Shown here one piece after another: positions 29,092 to 37,921 of a stretch of 64,000 nt of DNA. Origin of the DNA: CAVSWT01 sp963777515. Its GTDB lineage: Bacteria; Bacteroidota; Ignavibacteria; Ignavibacteriales; Ignavibacteriaceae. Made by a program: the position numbers and the translations under genes. A model generated the notes under the pieces. It searched no databases and had not been told where the DNA came from. It saw nothing but the letters and a program-made list of their open reading frames with translations. The stretch spans positions 133,231 to 197,230 of the forward strand of contig CAVZQU010000018.1 in assembly GCA_963777515.1 (NCBI GenBank), written 5' to 3'. Each line of letters starts with the position of its first letter. The first letter of the stretch is position 1.

Positions 29092-30018
29092 TTATATTTT
29101 ACCAGTCCATGAAAACTTTGGAGTTTTATTTTTCAAAACAGAATTATTAGCGGGCTCAACTAAAGTCAATTCGTTGCCGGGCTGTTTAGGTTGTTTAAAT
29201 TGAAAAGTAAAAATCTCACTCTTCCCATCATTTTTAGTTGGCGGGTAATTATACTGATCTAAAACCTGGACCTGCCAAACATATTTTTTATCTTTTTCAA
29301 GTGGTGGCGCTGAAATTGGATAAACTAAAGTACTATTCAATATATTTTGATCTTCCAAAATTGGAATATTTGAAGACAACGCTTGTAATGGAGTTTGCCC
29401 TTGTAAGATTTCACAAATCTTTATAATGTATCTGATTTGATAATCAGGTGGAACTATTACAGGCGTCCATTGAAAAACCGGATACATAGTATTTGCTTGA
29501 AGTGAATCGTTATTTGCAGGATAGATAATGTGCGGTGGTTCCGGATAAATTATTTTAAAGTTTGCACATGTATTTGATAGGATAGGAATATCATTAAGAT
29601 TAATAACATCAAAACAAGCTGTATAATTTCCTTCCGGTAACCTGCCTGTTTGTTGAATCTGATTCTTTAATTCAGAATTAGGAAATTCTGTGTTTTCAAT
29701 TTTTGTTATTTGAGTATTGTTTACAATTAAAGATGAAAAAGCAGGAACATCTAAAACGTTACCGGTACTTATAAATACAATTCCTTTATTATTGAGATTA
29801 ATTCTTACCCTTAACTTTACTTGAAGATCCGAATTGCTGTTGTTAAATAATGTCACTGAACCTAATGCGGCAGGATTTGTTTCCCAGTCTGTTGTATATG
29901 GAGACGGATAAGGATTTATATTGGGAACAGCAGTAATATTCTGTGCATAATTGTTTTGATGAATAAAAAAGACACTAAAGAAAATTATAAAGATGACATT
30001 GTAAAATTTCTTCATCAT
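29092..30018 (-). CDS. Giant secreted protein, N-terminal part
   Basis: Signal peptide MMKKFYNVIFIIFFSVFFIHQ with cleavage probably after NNYAQ. Residues ~25-160 form a TANFOR-like lead domain and ~160-290 an Ig-like repeat, ending FSWTGKI and a stop at 29092. The next frame continues the same repeat (IVEILQGQSLQTAI parallels ICEILQGQTPLQAL), proving that the stop is a frameshift. The whole gene, 30018 to 23879, would encode about 2,040 residues. It heads a minus-strand operon with the FnIII and barrel genes. Confidence 0.7.
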   Translation of the reverse strand: MMKKFYNVIFIIFFSVFFIHQNNYAQNITAVPNINPYPSPYTTDWETNPAALGSVTLFNNSNSDLQVKLRVRINLNNKGIVFISTGNVLDVPAFSSLIVNNTQITKIENTEFPNSELKNQIQQTGRLPEGNYTACFDVINLNDIPILSNTCANFKIIYPEPPHIIYPANNDSLQANTMYPVFQWTPVIVPPDYQIRYIIKICEILQGQTPLQALSSNIPILEDQNILNSTLVYPISAPPLEKDKKYVWQVQVLDQYNYPPTKNDGKSEIFTFQFKQPKQPGNELTLVEPANNSVLKNKTPKFSWTGKI

Positions 30019-30426
30019 CTAACACCTCTTAAAGTTCAAGTTTATCCGCTAAAATGTTTTAATTTAATATTCCCAATTGATCTGCAATTAAAATCAAACT
30101 TGATTTTAATTTAATATTAATAGAAATGCATTTCTAAATAAAATACTCTTATAAAGGATAGCTCACAATTATAGATTAATCGAGTTATATAATAAATGAT
30201 TATTCCCGTTTTTAAGTTATGATGTATTATTATTCATAGTGGTTTGAGATGATGCTGGTTTTAGAGAACAAAAATTGTAAACAAATTTTTTCTTTATGTA
30301 AAACTCTAAAATCAACTTTTAAATTGTCCCTTTTTAGTATATCTATACTATAACAACAATGTGTAATATATTTTAATAATATTTGATAAGCAAGAAAAAA
30401 GATTCAAGGTGTAATCTAAAGCAAAT
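30019..30426. other. Intergenic region upstream of the giant-protein operon
   Basis: About 400 A/T-rich bases between the E1 dehydrogenase gene end and the giant gene start, both on the minus strand. No ORF, tRNA or strong hairpin was seen. It must contain the operon's promoter, but no convincing element can be named. Confidence 0.5.
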
Positions 30427-31314
30427 TTAATATTTCATTAGATGAATAACTTTTTCTTTCAATCTTTTTTTTGCTAAAAAATTATTTTCAAGATTTGAAT
30501 TAAAAGGAACTGGCGTATCAAGACTTGCACATCGTAATATTGGTGCGTCTAAATGTTCAAAACAATTTTCTGAAATCCAAGCGGATAATTCCCCTCCTAT
30601 TCCTCCTGTTAATGTGTCCTCATGCAGAATTAATACTTTACCAGTTTTGATTACTGTTTTTTTAACTGCATCTTTATCCCAGGGAATTAAACTTCGTAAA
30701 TCAATAATCTCTATTGAAATATTCGGAAACTCATTCAATATTTCTTTTGCCCAATGAACTCCCATTCCATATGTTATAATTGTAATATCTTCACCTTCAG
30801 TAATTAATTTCGCCTTTCCTATTTCAATGGTATAATATTCATCCGGGATTTCTTCTGAAATAGATCTGTATAGAGCTTTATGTTCAAAATACATTACCGG
30901 ATTTGGATCTTCGATTGCTGCATTTAATAATCCTTTAGCATCGAATGGAGTTGATGGATAAACAATTTTCAATCCTGGAGTGTGAAAAAACCATGCTTCA
31001 TTTGACTGCGAATGAAAAGGTCCTGCAGCTACTCCGGCACCTGTTGGCATGCGGATAACAACATCAGCATTTTGTCCCCACCTGTAATAAATTTTTGCAA
31101 TGTTATTTACAACTTGTGTAAAGCCGCTTGATACAAAATCAGCGAACTGCATTTCTATAATAGACTTTCCTCCTTTTATTGAATAACCAAGCCCTGCACC
31201 TAATATTGCAGATTCACACAAGGGAGTATTTCTAACTCTATCTTTTCCAAATTTATTCAGGAAACCTTCGGTAACTTTAAAAACACCACCATAATCGGCA
31301 ACATCCTGTCCCAT
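30427..31314 (-). CDS. 2-oxoacid dehydrogenase E1, beta part of a fused E1 alpha-beta gene
   Basis: The transketolase-like pyrimidine-binding half and C-terminal domain of E1. Motifs: MGQDVADYGGVFKVTEGF (start of the beta subunit), RVRNTPLCESAILGAGLG, EMQFADFVSSGFTQVVNN and PTGAGVAAGPFHSQSNEAW, and the C-terminal GKVLILHEDTLTGGIGGE. The frame stays open upstream to about 31345 (ERYPELIIMGQD) and joins the linker after one indel. The substrate (pyruvate, branched-chain 2-oxoacid or other) cannot be fixed from sequence; E2 and E3 genes are not in the window. Confidence 0.85.
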   Translation of the reverse strand: MGQDVADYGGVFKVTEGFLNKFGKDRVRNTPLCESAILGAGLGYSIKGGKSIIEMQFADFVSSGFTQVVNNIAKIYYRWGQNADVVIRMPTGAGVAAGPFHSQSNEAWFFHTPGLKIVYPSTPFDAKGLLNAAIEDPNPVMYFEHKALYRSISEEIPDEYYTIEIGKAKLITEGEDITIITYGMGVHWAKEILNEFPNISIEIIDLRSLIPWDKDAVKKTVIKTGKVLILHEDTLTGGIGGELSAWISENCFEHLDAPILRCASLDTPVPFNSNLENNFLAKKRLKEKVIHLMKY

Positions 31315-31350
31315 GATTATAAGTTCAGGATATCTTTCCCATGCTCTGAT

Positions 31351-31560
31351 TTAAAGCATCAGAAATTGCATTGATAAATTTTTTGTTGAAGTTTTTCCAT
31401 ATGAAGCTGTAATAACCTTTTGATTAAATGGAGCATAAACGTCATTCAACTCTTTTTCCGTATCAGGAATAATCTCCGCTTCCATTTGAGCTAATTCCCA
31501 TTCTTTATCAATAAGTACTTTAAAATTATTTCTTGTTTCAGGATATGATATTATCATCAA
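31351..31560 (-). CDS. E1 alpha-beta linker fragment
   Basis: 70 residues joining the two halves of E1: ISYPETRNNFKVLIDKEW, then EMEAEIIPDTEKELNDVYAPF-like QMEAEIIPDTEKELNDVYAP. It begins in overlap with the alpha frame (stop 31538) and ends at 31351 where STKNLSMQF replaces the expected KKFINAISDALNQSM: adding one A to the A6 run in TCAACAAAAAATTT restores the proper frame. It is not a separate gene. Confidence 0.7.
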   Translation of the reverse strand: MMIISYPETRNNFKVLIDKEWELAQMEAEIIPDTEKELNDVYAPFNQKVITASYGKTSTKNLSMQFLML

Positions 31561-32407
31561 TCAATCCAATTGATTTTAAGTAATTTTCATAATTATCAAT
31601 AGGATCTTTTTTTGCCCATTGCTCAATTAAATTCTTAGGGACATATTTTATGCCTGACGCTTCCTCATGGCCCCGCATTCTAAACGTTATTGCTTCAATT
31701 AAAATTGGACGATGATCTTCTCTTATTATATCAGCATATTTTTTTACAGTCGAATAAACATCTAATACGTTGTTACCGTCAACTTGAACAGCTTCTATTC
31801 CATATCCAATTCCTTTATCAATTAAAGCTTTACATTTATATTGTTCATTTGTTGGAGTTGATAAGCCGTAAGCATTATTTTCAATCATGAAAATAACAGG
31901 CAAATTCCAAACGGCGGCTACATTTAACGCTTCATGGAAATCTCCTTCACTTGTTCCCCCATCTCCGGTAAATACTAATACACACTTTTTTTCTTTTTTG
32001 ATTGAATGCCATAAAGCAATTCCATCTGCAACTCCAAGCTGAGGACCAAGATGTGAAATCATTCCAACTATATAATGTTCATTGGAGCCAAAATGAAATG
32101 AACGGTCTCTCCCATTTGTGAATCCATTTGCTTTACCCTGGAATTGTGAGAATAATTTATGAAGCCAAATTTTTCTTGATGTAAAAACACCAAGATTTCT
32201 ATGCATTGGCAAAATATATTCATCTTCGTGCATTGCTAAAGCTGAACCAACTGCGATTGCTTCTTGTCCCATACCTGAAAACCATTTTGTTATTTTTCCT
32301 TGACGTAAAAGTTTTAATTTTTTTTCTTCTATCAATCGTGGAAGAAGAAGTTCGTTGTAAAATTTAATTAATAAATCATCAGAAAAGTTTTTTCGATCAA
32401 ACTTCAT
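31538..32407 (-). CDS. 2-oxoacid dehydrogenase E1, alpha part of a fused E1 alpha-beta gene
   Basis: Thiamine diphosphate-binding half. GMGQEAIAVGSALAM and PMHRNLGVFTSRKIW lead to MISHLGPQLGVADGIAL, and the ThDP/Mg motif GDGGTSEGDFHEALN ... IENNAYGLST. The C-terminal PKNLIEQWAKKDPIDNYENY is normal for alpha subunits. The product continues through the linker into the beta half, giving a predicted ~660-residue single chain interrupted by three indels (near 31550, 31375 and 31335). Single-gene E1 alpha-beta proteins are known in Bacteroidota. Confidence 0.87.
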   Translation of the reverse strand: MKFDRKNFSDDLLIKFYNELLLPRLIEEKKLKLLRQGKITKWFSGMGQEAIAVGSALAMHEDEYILPMHRNLGVFTSRKIWLHKLFSQFQGKANGFTNGRDRSFHFGSNEHYIVGMISHLGPQLGVADGIALWHSIKKEKKCVLVFTGDGGTSEGDFHEALNVAAVWNLPVIFMIENNAYGLSTPTNEQYKCKALIDKGIGYGIEAVQVDGNNVLDVYSTVKKYADIIREDHRPILIEAITFRMRGHEEASGIKYVPKNLIEQWAKKDPIDNYENYLKSIGLIDDNIIS

Positions 32408-32643
32408 TCAAAAACTAGCAAATATTTTATTGGGAATTTTGAGAAGTAAATTTAAATAAAATATTATATGAAAAAGAAACTAATGATTAAATAATAAATA
32501 CAATTTATCATTTCTTCAATGTGATTTAAATTCATGAATATTCTTCAATACTCTGAAAATATTTCGGTGGACACATATCACAATTTATAATTTAATATCA
32601 GTAAACTGATACGGTATTTTATCTTATAGAAAATCTCTTTTAA

Positions 32644-32658
32644 TGGCATTCAACTTGT
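32644..32658 (+). promoter_or_regulatory. Possible sigma-54 promoter (TGGCAT-N5-TTGT)
   Basis: TGGCATTCAACTTGT places GG and G at the -24/-12 spacing of sigma-54 promoters (consensus TGGCAC-N5-TTGC). It is 66 bases before the ATG of the small exported protein. It also overlaps an inverted repeat CTTGTCT (32654-32660) / AGACAAG (32675-32681). It is weaker than the 57750 site because the last base is T. Confidence 0.4.
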
Positions 32659-32723
32659 CTAACAAAAATCTGTAAGACAAGCACTAACTAAAAACTATTT
32701 TCAATACTTTAAGAGAGGTTTAT

Positions 32724-33140
32724 ATGTTAAAGGCAAGCGCAAAGTTTTTTATGAACTCACTTTTTATTTTTTCATTAATGCTGTTTTCAACAATTGCTTT
32801 GAGGGCGCAGAATCAAGGCCAAATGCAAAAGCAGATGCATACACAAGATGATCCGCATGCGCAAGTTGCAAGTGAATTGTCTGAAGATTTAGCCGGGAAA
32901 CTAAGCCTGAATGATTCTCAAACTACACAATTAAAACAAATACTTGTTTCCTATCAAGACGATGTTCAAGGTGCGGTTCAGGCCGGCAAAACAGACTTTT
33001 CTTCAGAAAAGGCTACGGCTAATGCTGCAATAGAAGATTTACTAGCAGGTACACAAAAATCAAATTGGGAAAATGCTAAAGCAGATTTTTGGACAACTGT
33101 AGATTCTAAGGTTAATTCTGCACCTGGCTTGCAGAAATAG
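32724..33140 (+). CDS. Small exported protein, helical
   Basis: 138 residues. A signal peptide (MNSLFIFSLMLFSTIALRAQ after a short basic start) precedes a Gln/Met/His-rich linker (MQKQMHTQDDPHAQ) and a helical body LAGKLSLNDSQTTQLKQIL ... NWENAKADFWTTVDSKVN. The helix pattern is reminiscent of Spy/CpxP-type periplasmic proteins, but the LTxxQ motif is not clear, so no function is assigned. Ribosome site AGAGAGG-like (AAGAGAGG) lies upstream. Followed by a strong terminator, so monocistronic. Confidence 0.72.
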   Translation: MLKASAKFFMNSLFIFSLMLFSTIALRAQNQGQMQKQMHTQDDPHAQVASELSEDLAGKLSLNDSQTTQLKQILVSYQDDVQGAVQAGKTDFSSEKATANAAIEDLLAGTQKSNWENAKADFWTTVDSKVNSAPGLQK

Positions 33141-33189
33141 AATGAGCCATTTAGAATGAAATAGGATAAAAGTTTTCTATCTCCATCAT

Positions 33190-33229
33190 AAAAAGCATGC
33201 TGGGTAATAACTTACCTGGTGTGCTTTTT
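33190..33229 (+). terminator. Rho-independent terminator
   Basis: AAAAAGCA (33190-33197) pairs with TGCTTTTT (33222-33229), with an inner GGTAA/TTACC pairing. It lies 50 bases after the small exported protein gene and has T runs suited to termination. Confidence 0.8.
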
Positions 33230-33302
33230 AATTACCACTTCTTATGTTATAATTATTTATACTTACCTTTTATTATATCAGTCAAAAACTTATTTTTAGA
33301 TT

Positions 33303-33905
33303 ATGAATAAAATTGATGATAGCAAAAACCAAACAACAACTTTGACCATTAAAAATATGGTATGCAACCGCTGTATAAAAGTTGTGAAAGAAGAGTTGGA
33401 AAAATTAAATCTTGATGTTAGAAGCATTATACTTGGAGAAGCTGTTGTAGGCGGTGATGAAAAAGATTTACCAATGTCAGAAATAAAAAATGTTTTAACT
33501 GAAAATGGTTTTGAGCTAATTGAAGATAAAAAAGCAAAAATAATTGAACAAATAAAAATTACAATTATAGATTTTATTTATAGCGATGTGGAATTTGAAA
33601 AAGATAAGAACATTTCAAAAATTCTTGAAAAGAAAATTGGGTATGATTACAATTATTTAAGTACTCTATTCTCTTCAATAGAAAACATTACCATCGAACA
33701 TTATTTCATTCTTCAAAAAATAGAACGTGCAAAAGAGCTGCTTAAATATGGGGAATTAACTCTTAGCGAAATTGCATATCAGCTTGGCTACAGCAGTGTT
33801 CAGCATTTATCAAATCAATTTAAAAAAGTTACAGGATTAACTGCCAGTCAATTTAAAGACCTTACAACCCAGGAAAGAAAACCAATCGATAAAATACTGC
33901 CTTAG
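33303..33905 (+). CDS. HMA-like and AraC-type regulator in the copper cluster
   Basis: 200 residues. Residues ~12-75 resemble a heavy-metal-associated domain: LTIKNMVCNRCIKVVKEEL has the CxxC metal motif, and LTENGFELIEDKK the typical end. The C-terminal half is an AraC-type double helix-turn-helix: YFILQKIERAKELLKYGE and LTLSEIAYQLGYSSVQHLSN, QFKKVTGLTASQFK. It lies upstream of copZ and copA on the same strand. A metal-sensing activator or repressor of the copper genes is the natural inference; unlike CueR or CsoR it would sense through an HMA fold. Confidence 0.8.
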   Translation: MNKIDDSKNQTTTLTIKNMVCNRCIKVVKEELEKLNLDVRSIILGEAVVGGDEKDLPMSEIKNVLTENGFELIEDKKAKIIEQIKITIIDFIYSDVEFEKDKNISKILEKKIGYDYNYLSTLFSSIENITIEHYFILQKIERAKELLKYGELTLSEIAYQLGYSSVQHLSNQFKKVTGLTASQFKDLTTQERKPIDKILP

Positions 33906-34031
33906 AAGTCGATTTTTTACGGCTAAAAATTATATAACACTTTTTTAAAATTGTATAACGCTTCCTTTTCCATGTTATTTACTTTTGAGATGTAAATAAT
34001 ATTATTATAAAAATCTTTAAGGGAAAATAAA

Positions 34032-34238
34032 ATGGCACAAAAAGAATTTAAGATTGAAGGAATGTCTTGCGGACACTGTGTAATGGCAGTTAAAAAAGAA
34101 TTACAAAAAATTGAAAACTTAAAGATAGATAATGTTGAAATAGGTTCTGCAAAAGTTGAGTTTGATGAAAATCAAATAGACAATCAAAAAATTATCGATG
34201 CAATTGAAGAAGCAGGATACAAAGTAGTTTCAAATTAG
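34032..34238 (+). CDS. copZ: Copper chaperone CopZ-like (HMA domain)
   Basis: 68 residues forming one HMA domain. FKIEGMSCGHCVMAVKKEL holds the CxxC copper site; AIEEAGYKVV is the standard end. Delivers Cu(I) to the P-type ATPase encoded 120 bases downstream. The ribosome site AAGGGAAA precedes ATG 34032. Confidence 0.88.
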   Translation: MAQKEFKIEGMSCGHCVMAVKKELQKIENLKIDNVEIGSAKVEFDENQIDNQKIIDAIEEAGYKVVSN

Positions 34239-34244
34239 GCTAAA

Positions 34245-34304
34245 TGTCATGCTGAACTTGTTTCAGCATCTCTTGGCGATTTAAAGATTCCGAAACAAGT
34301 TCGG
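34245..34304. repeat. REP-like inverted repeat between copZ and copA
   Basis: The arm GCTGAACTTGTTTCAGCATC and the distal GATTCCGAAACAAGTTCGG are imperfect complements, giving a long hairpin. The TGTCATGCTGAACTTG core is shared with the repeats near 61.6 kb. It might attenuate read-through from copZ. Confidence 0.6.
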
Positions 34305-34359
34305 AATTAAATTCTCATTAATTTTATTGGATATACTTATTCAAATTAAGAAATAGACA

Positions 34360-35724
34360 ATGGAAACTGGAAAAATAAAAACATTGACTTTGCCTGTTGA
34401 AGGAATGACTTGCGCAAGTTGTGTGGCAAGAGTTGAAAAGACATTAAAGAAAGTAGATGGAGTTGGTACTGTTAATGTAAATCTTGCTACTGAAAAAGTA
34501 AGTTTGGAATTTGATGAATCAAAAACTGATTTGGCAGCTTTAGCACAAATGGTGAATGATGCCGGATATAAGCTGGATATATCTCAATCAAATGATGAAC
34601 AAAAATCAGTAACAGATATTCCAGACAATTTGGAAGAAAAAGAAAGCTACAAAAAACTAAAGCATGAATTTATTTTTAGTGCAGTTCTTACAATTCCAAT
34701 AATGTTAGTAAGCATGTTAAGCATGACTGAATGGTTTAATCATACTATTCCTATTTCTCAAGTTTATATAAATAGATTACTATTTCTTGCCACAACATTT
34801 GTGATGTTTATTTCAGGCAAAAGATTTTTTTCAATTGCCTGGCAGCTTGTAAAACATTTTTCTGCTGATATGAATACGCTTGTCGCAGTCGGTACAGGCA
34901 CAGCTTATGTTTACAGCACTATCGCCGTTTTATTTCCAACTTTACTTTCAATAACTGATGCCGGGCAGCATATTTACTTTGATACCGCTGCAACTATTGT
35001 CACTTTAATATTAATGGGAAGATTGCTTGAAGCTCGCGCTAAATCAAAAACTACTACAGCAATTAAAAAGCTAATTGGGCTCCAGCCTAAAACTGCTAGA
35101 ATAATAAGAAACGGTAATGAGATAGATATTGACATAAATGATGTTCAAAAAGATGATTTGATTATTGTAAGGCCTGGTGAAAAAATTCCGGTAGATGGAA
35201 TCATTACCAAAGGCTCTACTTCAATTGATGAATCAATGATTACCGGTGAAAGCATTCCGGTTGATAAAATTGTTAACAATAAAGTTATAGGCGGAACAAT
35301 AAATAACAACGGAAGCATTGAATACAAAGCAACGGCAGTCGGCAAAGAAACTGTTATTTCACAAATAATAAAATTAGTTGAGGATGCACAAGGTTCAAAA
35401 GCACCAATACAAAGTTTGGCTGATAAGATTGCAGCTGTATTTGTTCCCACGGTGATTGGAATTGCAACAGTTACATTTTTAATTTGGTTTTTTGCAGTTG
35501 GTATTCCTTTTAACCAGGCAATGATAAACTTTATTGCAGTAATGATTATTGCCTGTCCATGTGCACTTGGATTGGCAACTCCAACAGCAATTATGGTTGG
35601 CTCAGGAGTTGGAGCATCAAATGGTATTTTAATTAAAAATGCTGAAAGTCTTGAACGTGCAAATAAAATTACAACTGTAGTTCTTGATAAAACCGGGACT
35701 GTAACTACTGGAAAACCATTGTAA
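34360..35724 (+). CDS. copA: Copper-exporting P1B-type ATPase CopA, N-terminal part (frameshifted)
   Basis: Inner-membrane Cu(I) exporter. An N-terminal HMA domain with Cys18 and Cys21 (GMTCASC), paired helices, the actuator motif (SMITGESIPVDK), the transport helix ACPCALGLATPTA (Cys399-Pro-Cys401) and the phosphorylation motif DKTGT with Asp443. The frame ends at 35724 right after TVTTGKPL; adding one base in CCATTG continues PIVTDIIPLNGFSKNE. With the second fragment the ATPase is ~750 residues, normal for CopA. Confidence 0.9.
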   Translation: METGKIKTLTLPVEGMTCASCVARVEKTLKKVDGVGTVNVNLATEKVSLEFDESKTDLAALAQMVNDAGYKLDISQSNDEQKSVTDIPDNLEEKESYKKLKHEFIFSAVLTIPIMLVSMLSMTEWFNHTIPISQVYINRLLFLATTFVMFISGKRFFSIAWQLVKHFSADMNTLVAVGTGTAYVYSTIAVLFPTLLSITDAGQHIYFDTAATIVTLILMGRLLEARAKSKTTTAIKKLIGLQPKTARIIRNGNEIDIDINDVQKDDLIIVRPGEKIPVDGIITKGSTSIDESMITGESIPVDKIVNNKVIGGTINNNGSIEYKATAVGKETVISQIIKLVEDAQGSKAPIQSLADKIAAVFVPTVIGIATVTFLIWFFAVGIPFNQAMINFIAVMIIACPCALGLATPTAIMVGSGVGASNGILIKNAESLERANKITTVVLDKTGTVTTGKPL

Positions 35725-35738
35725 CAGATATAATTCCT

Positions 35739-36608
35739 TTGAATGGATTTAGTAAAAATGAAATAATTCAAAAAGCAGCTTCTGTTGAAAATAAATCTGA
35801 ACATCCATTAGGGAAATCAATTGTTGAATATGCGAAAAATAATTCCGTTGCTTTAAGTGAAGTTGATAATTTTCTTTCTACTACCGGTTCAGGAATTACG
35901 GCTAAAATTTCCGAAGATGAAATTGCAATTGGAAATCTTAATTTCATAAAAAAATATTCTTCTTCTACAGATGATAATTATGAAGAAAAATCCGTTCAGC
36001 TTGCTTCAGAGGGAAAGACTCCAATTTATATTTCTATTAATAAAAAGTTAACAGGTATAATAGCAATTGCTGATACTTTGAATTCAAATGCAAAAGAAGC
36101 GATAGCACAATTAAAGAAAAAGAACATTGAAGTTTTGATGATTACAGGCGACAATGAAAAAACTGCAAAAGCAATTGCCAAAGAAGCCGGGATTGATAAT
36201 GTGATTGCTGAAGTACTGCCGCAGGATAAAGCAAATAAAGTTAAAGAACTGCAAGCACAAGGAAAAATTGTTGCAATGGTTGGAGATGGAATAAATGACT
36301 CCCCTGCCCTTGCACAAGCTGATGTTGGAATTGCAATTGGAACCGGGACAGATATAGCAATTGAAGCAGCGGACATTACTTTAATCAGCGGCGACTTAAA
36401 AGGAGTTGTGCATGCAATAAATCTTTCTCACAAAACAATTGGAACGATAAAGCAGAATCTCTTCTGGGCATTTATTTATAACGTAATTGGAATCCCAATC
36501 TCTGCACTTGGATTATTAAATCCAATGTTTGCAGCAGCAGCAATGGCAATGAGTTCTGTTAGTGTTGTTTCCAATTCATTGAGATTGAGGAAAGCGAAGA
36601 TAAAGTGA
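35739..36608 (+). CDS. copA: CopA, C-terminal part (frameshifted)
   Basis: Nucleotide-binding domain and last helices of CopA. SEHPLGKSIVEYA contains the HP motif specific to P1B ATPases, MITGDNEKTAKAIAKEAGI and MVGDGINDSPALAQADVGIAI form the P-domain hinge, and the final helices (NLFWAFIYNVIGIPISALG) carry the YN motif that completes the Cu(I) site. The first residues of the open frame (35712-35738) encode VTDIIPL in continuation of the N-terminal fragment. Confidence 0.9.
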   Translation: MNGFSKNEIIQKAASVENKSEHPLGKSIVEYAKNNSVALSEVDNFLSTTGSGITAKISEDEIAIGNLNFIKKYSSSTDDNYEEKSVQLASEGKTPIYISINKKLTGIIAIADTLNSNAKEAIAQLKKKNIEVLMITGDNEKTAKAIAKEAGIDNVIAEVLPQDKANKVKELQAQGKIVAMVGDGINDSPALAQADVGIAIGTGTDIAIEAADITLISGDLKGVVHAINLSHKTIGTIKQNLFWAFIYNVIGIPISALGLLNPMFAAAAMAMSSVSVVSNSLRLRKAKIK

Positions 36609-36633
36609 TAGAAAGTGGTATTTGAAAAATAAA

Positions 36634-37298
36634 TTAATCCTTTGCTAGTTCAATTATATCCACAACCTCCAAAACTTTTTTATCATACCCTTTGTTTACA
36701 GAATTTATCATTGCCAAACCAATTTCTTTCAAAGAACAGATATGTTTTGGAAAAAATAATTTTAACAACCGGTAAAAGAAAGAATAAATATTTATAAAAG
36801 CTTAAAGTATTTTTAAGTCCTTTTGTTGGAGTTATAATTGCGGGACGAAAAGCAAAAGCCTGGCGAAAGCCCAAATTCAAAATATAGTTTTCTGTTCTTC
36901 CTTTAACTCTTGCCCACATGGTTCTTCCCTTTTCGGTGCTGTCAGTTCCGGCACCGGAAATATAACAGAATGTCATATCGGGATTTAGTTTTACAAGAGT
37001 ATCTGCTAAAGCCTTTGTAATATCAAAAGTAATTTTTGTGTATTCGTCTTCTTTCTTTCCCAACAGAAGTTGTTCCAAGACAAAAGAAACAAGCATTGTA
37101 TCCAATCAAATCAATTTTAATATCAGTGAAGTCATAAAAATTGTTGTGAATGATTTCTTTTAATTTTGGGTGCTTAAAATTTCCGCTTCTCCTATTTATT
37201 ATAAGCACTTCTTCAACATCAGGATGGTTGAGGCATTCATGTAAAACACCTTCACCAACCATTCCCGTTGTTCCGGTTATAATTGCTTTGATTTTCAT
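36634..37298 (-). CDS. NAD(P)-binding Rossmann protein, epimerase-like (two frameshifts)
   Basis: A short atypical SDR. MKIKAIITGTTGMVGEGVLH has the glycine-rich nucleotide motif (TGxxGxxG-like), and VLIINRRSG follows. The frame breaks near 37040 (FFCLGTTSVGKE is followed by DEYTKITFDITKALADTL), and again near 36735, after which EIGLAMINSVNKGYDKKVLE ends at 36634. The restored protein has ~220 residues; QAFAFRPAIITPTKGL matches the later part of this family. Substrate unknown. It stands alone between copA (convergent) and rsgA. Confidence 0.75.
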
Positions 37299-37345
37299 GG
37301 CTGTAAGTTAAACCGGAAAATTATTTAATTCAATTATTATGAGTA

Positions 37346-37921
37346 TTATTCACGATATTTATAAAACTCCTTTAGATATTTATTAATCTGTTTTGATAAC
37401 TGTTTCTGTTTTTGTTTTGCTGCTACACTTTGCCTTCCTTCAAGATAAGATAATTCTTTCTGAAGTTTTTTATAACTCTTATATCTTTCATTTGATAAAG
37501 AACCGTTATTTAAAGCTTCAAGAACTGCACAGCCTGTTTCATTAGTATGTGTACAATCTTTAAACTTACATTTAATTTCCAACAATTCAATATCATTAAA
37601 TGCTGAATCTAATCCTTCCGAAACATTCCAAAGCTGAAACTCCCGCATACCCGGAGTATCTATTAAAACTCCGCCTTCCGGCAAAAGAATTAACTCTCTT
37701 TTTGTAGTGGTATGTTTACCTTTTAGAACAGATGAACTTATTTCCTGAGTTTTTATTAATTCTTTCCCAAGTAAATAATTTATAATTGTTGATTTACCAA
37801 CTCCCGATGAACCAGTGAATACAGCAGTTATACCCTCTCTCAAATAATTTTTTATTTCATTAACTCCTTTACCATTTTGCGCACTCATTAGCAATATCGG
37901 TATTTCTAATTCCCCTATCAT
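37346..37921 (-). CDS. rsgA: Ribosome small subunit GTPase RsgA, C-terminal part (frameshifted)
   Basis: Contains the G1 motif GSSGVGKST and G3 DTPGMRE of the circularly permuted GTPase domain, then the zinc-binding finger (KCKFKDCTHTNETGCAV: Cys, Cys, His, Cys). The tail is helical and basic (RQSVAAKQKQKQLSKQI). Its open frame overlaps the N-terminal fragment by 53 bases; the break sits around GATAGGGGAATT. Confidence 0.88.
   Translation of the reverse strand: MIGELEIPILLMSAQNGKGVNEIKNYLREGITAVFTGSSGVGKSTIINYLLGKELIKTQEISSSVLKGKHTTTKRELILLPEGGVLIDTPGMREFQLWNVSEGLDSAFNDIELLEIKCKFKDCTHTNETGCAVLEALNNGSLSNERYKSYKKLQKELSYLEGRQSVAAKQKQKQLSKQINKYLKEFYKYRE

Noticed and set aside
35705..35745. Programmed frameshift in copA (as in E. 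coli copA)
   Set aside because: The E. coli case gives a short copper chaperone early in the gene, whereas here the break is after DKTGT and many other genes are broken too, so an indel is likelier.
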